Part shown: positions 6,135 through 6,504 of the stretch, one piece after another | How positions within the stretch are numbered: position 1 is the first letter of the stretch | Layout: each line of letters opens with the position of its first letter | Assembly (NCBI GenBank): GCA_012517645.1 | Contig: JAAYUR010000161.1 | Coordinates: forward strand, 1-6,504 | Length of the DNA stretch: 6,504 nt | Direction: 5' to 3' | From: Treponema sp. | Lineage (GTDB): Bacteria; Spirochaetota; Spirochaetia; Treponematales; UBA12059 | Translations under genes and position numbers: made by a program | The notes under the pieces: model-generated | What the model was told of the DNA's origin: nothing | Databases searched by the model: none | Seen by the model: the letters and a program-made list of their open reading frames with translations, nothing else

Positions 6135-6504
6135 AAGCCCTGCCCGTCGACCCGAATCCTCCCGGACCGCGGGCGCTGTCCGAGAGGGCTTCCACACGGC
6201 GGAATTCCGCCCGCGCTACGGGAGCCACGACCAGCTGGGCTATCCGGTCCCCGGGCCGGACCGTGAAGGACTCGGCACCCAGGTTGGCAAGAATGACCCG
6301 GATCTCCCCCCTGTAGTCCGAGTCGACGGTCCCGGGAGAGTTCAGGCAGGTTATCCCGTACTCCAGGGCTAGCCCGGACCGGGGGCGCACCTGGGCTTCC
6401 CAGCCCTCCGGAAGTTCCATGCGGAGTCCCGTGGGAATCGCCGCCCGGCCTCCGGGCGGAAGAACGAGGGGCTCCGGTATATGGGCGCTCAAATCCGCGC
6501 CGGA
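6133..6504 (-). CDS. dut: Deoxyuridine 5'-triphosphate nucleotidohydrolase (dUTPase), 5'-partial
   Basis: This enzyme hydrolyses dUTP to dUMP and diphosphate, keeping uracil out of DNA and supplying dUMP for thymidylate synthesis. It is a homotrimeric cytoplasmic enzyme. The window holds the last 123 codons. All five trimeric dUTPase motifs are visible: the end of motif 1 (SGADL, 1-5), motif 2 PRSGLA (41-46), motif 3 NSPGTVDSDYRGEI (55-68) with catalytic-water D61 and uracil-side Y64, motif 4 GDRIAQLVV (85-93), and the C-terminal glycine-rich motif 5 RGPGGFGSTG (112-121). Motif 1 runs off the right edge, so the true start lies outside. The TTG at 6492 is the Leu codon of motif 1, not a start. 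Roughly 20-30 residues are likely missing. It is first of the visible cluster, 7 bases before lptF. Confidence 0.96.
   Translation of the reverse strand, partial: SGADLSAHIPEPLVLPPGGRAAIPTGLRMELPEGWEAQVRPRSGLALEYGITCLNSPGTVDSDYRGEIRVILANLGAESFTVRPGDRIAQLVVAPVARAEFRRVEALSDSARGPGGFGSTGRA

Larger units (their letters stand above)
1218..6504 (-). other. Probable co-transcribed cluster dut-lptF-lptG-tgt-HEAT protein
   Basis: All five genes share the minus strand, with gaps of 7, 4, 14 and about 72 bases. The lptF and lptG ribosome sites lie in or next to the previous gene's stop. I saw no promoter-like AT-rich box in any gap, so the promoter probably lies beyond the right edge. No terminator follows the last gene, whose stop lies 2 bases from that of the convergent gene. 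Confidence 0.7.

Noticed and set aside
6126..6197. GTG start for lptF 24 codons upstream
   Set aside because: It would overlap the dut coding region including its motif 5, and the added residues are polar. The ATG at 6125 has its own ribosome site.
5383..6372. 329-codon open frame on the plus strand opposite lptF and dut
   Set aside because: It is antisense to two well-supported genes, spans their boundary, and is Ser/Arg-rich with no domain.
6490..6492. TTG as the start of dut
   Set aside because: The codons before it read SGAD, giving dUTPase motif 1 (SGADL) across the TTG. The gene therefore continues past the window edge.
1..6504. tRNA, rRNA, CRISPR array, insertion sequence or phage genes
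   Set aside because: None was seen. Nearly all bases are taken by the six genes, the only direct repeats noticed are the in-frame protein repeats, and no transposase or integrase motif appears.

Overview
The window is a GC-rich (roughly 60-65% by eye), densely coding bacterial segment. A five-gene cluster lies on the minus strand. One gene, incomplete at the left edge, lies on the plus strand and converges on it. The permease pair plus a signal-peptide protein indicate a diderm (Gram-negative-type) bacterium. The domain style of the left-hand protein, the Tgt sequence (QLDVCTPYG, GGLSVGEP, GIGTPEYIL) and the operon make-up fit a Spirochaetota member best. That assignment is an inference from recollection of family sequences, not a search result, and I hold it at about 50-60%.

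Layout, left to right. Positions 1-1215 (+) hold the C-terminal part of a membrane protein of unknown function: one transmembrane helix, a perfectly phased 17-residue tandem repeat, and a beta-rich C-terminal domain that looks like a degenerate FHA domain. Two bases past its stop codon, the minus-strand cluster ends. In transcription order (right to left) the cluster is dut (5' end cut by the window edge), lptF, lptG, tgt, then an exported HEAT-repeat protein. Gaps between genes are about 7, 4, 14 and 72 bases, so they are probably co-transcribed. The only sizeable gap, between tgt and the HEAT gene, contains a very stable all-G/C hairpin with no U-tract.

How the genes work together. LptF and LptG would form the inner-membrane permease that, with LptB, extracts lipid (LPS in organisms that make it) towards the outer membrane. 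Dut (dUTP hydrolysis) and Tgt (queuosine insertion into tRNA) are housekeeping enzymes with no direct link to lipid export. The HEAT protein is predicted to act in the periplasm and may or may not be related to the permease. No RNA gene, mobile element, CRISPR array or classical terminator was found. The least explained content is the left-hand protein (1-1215).
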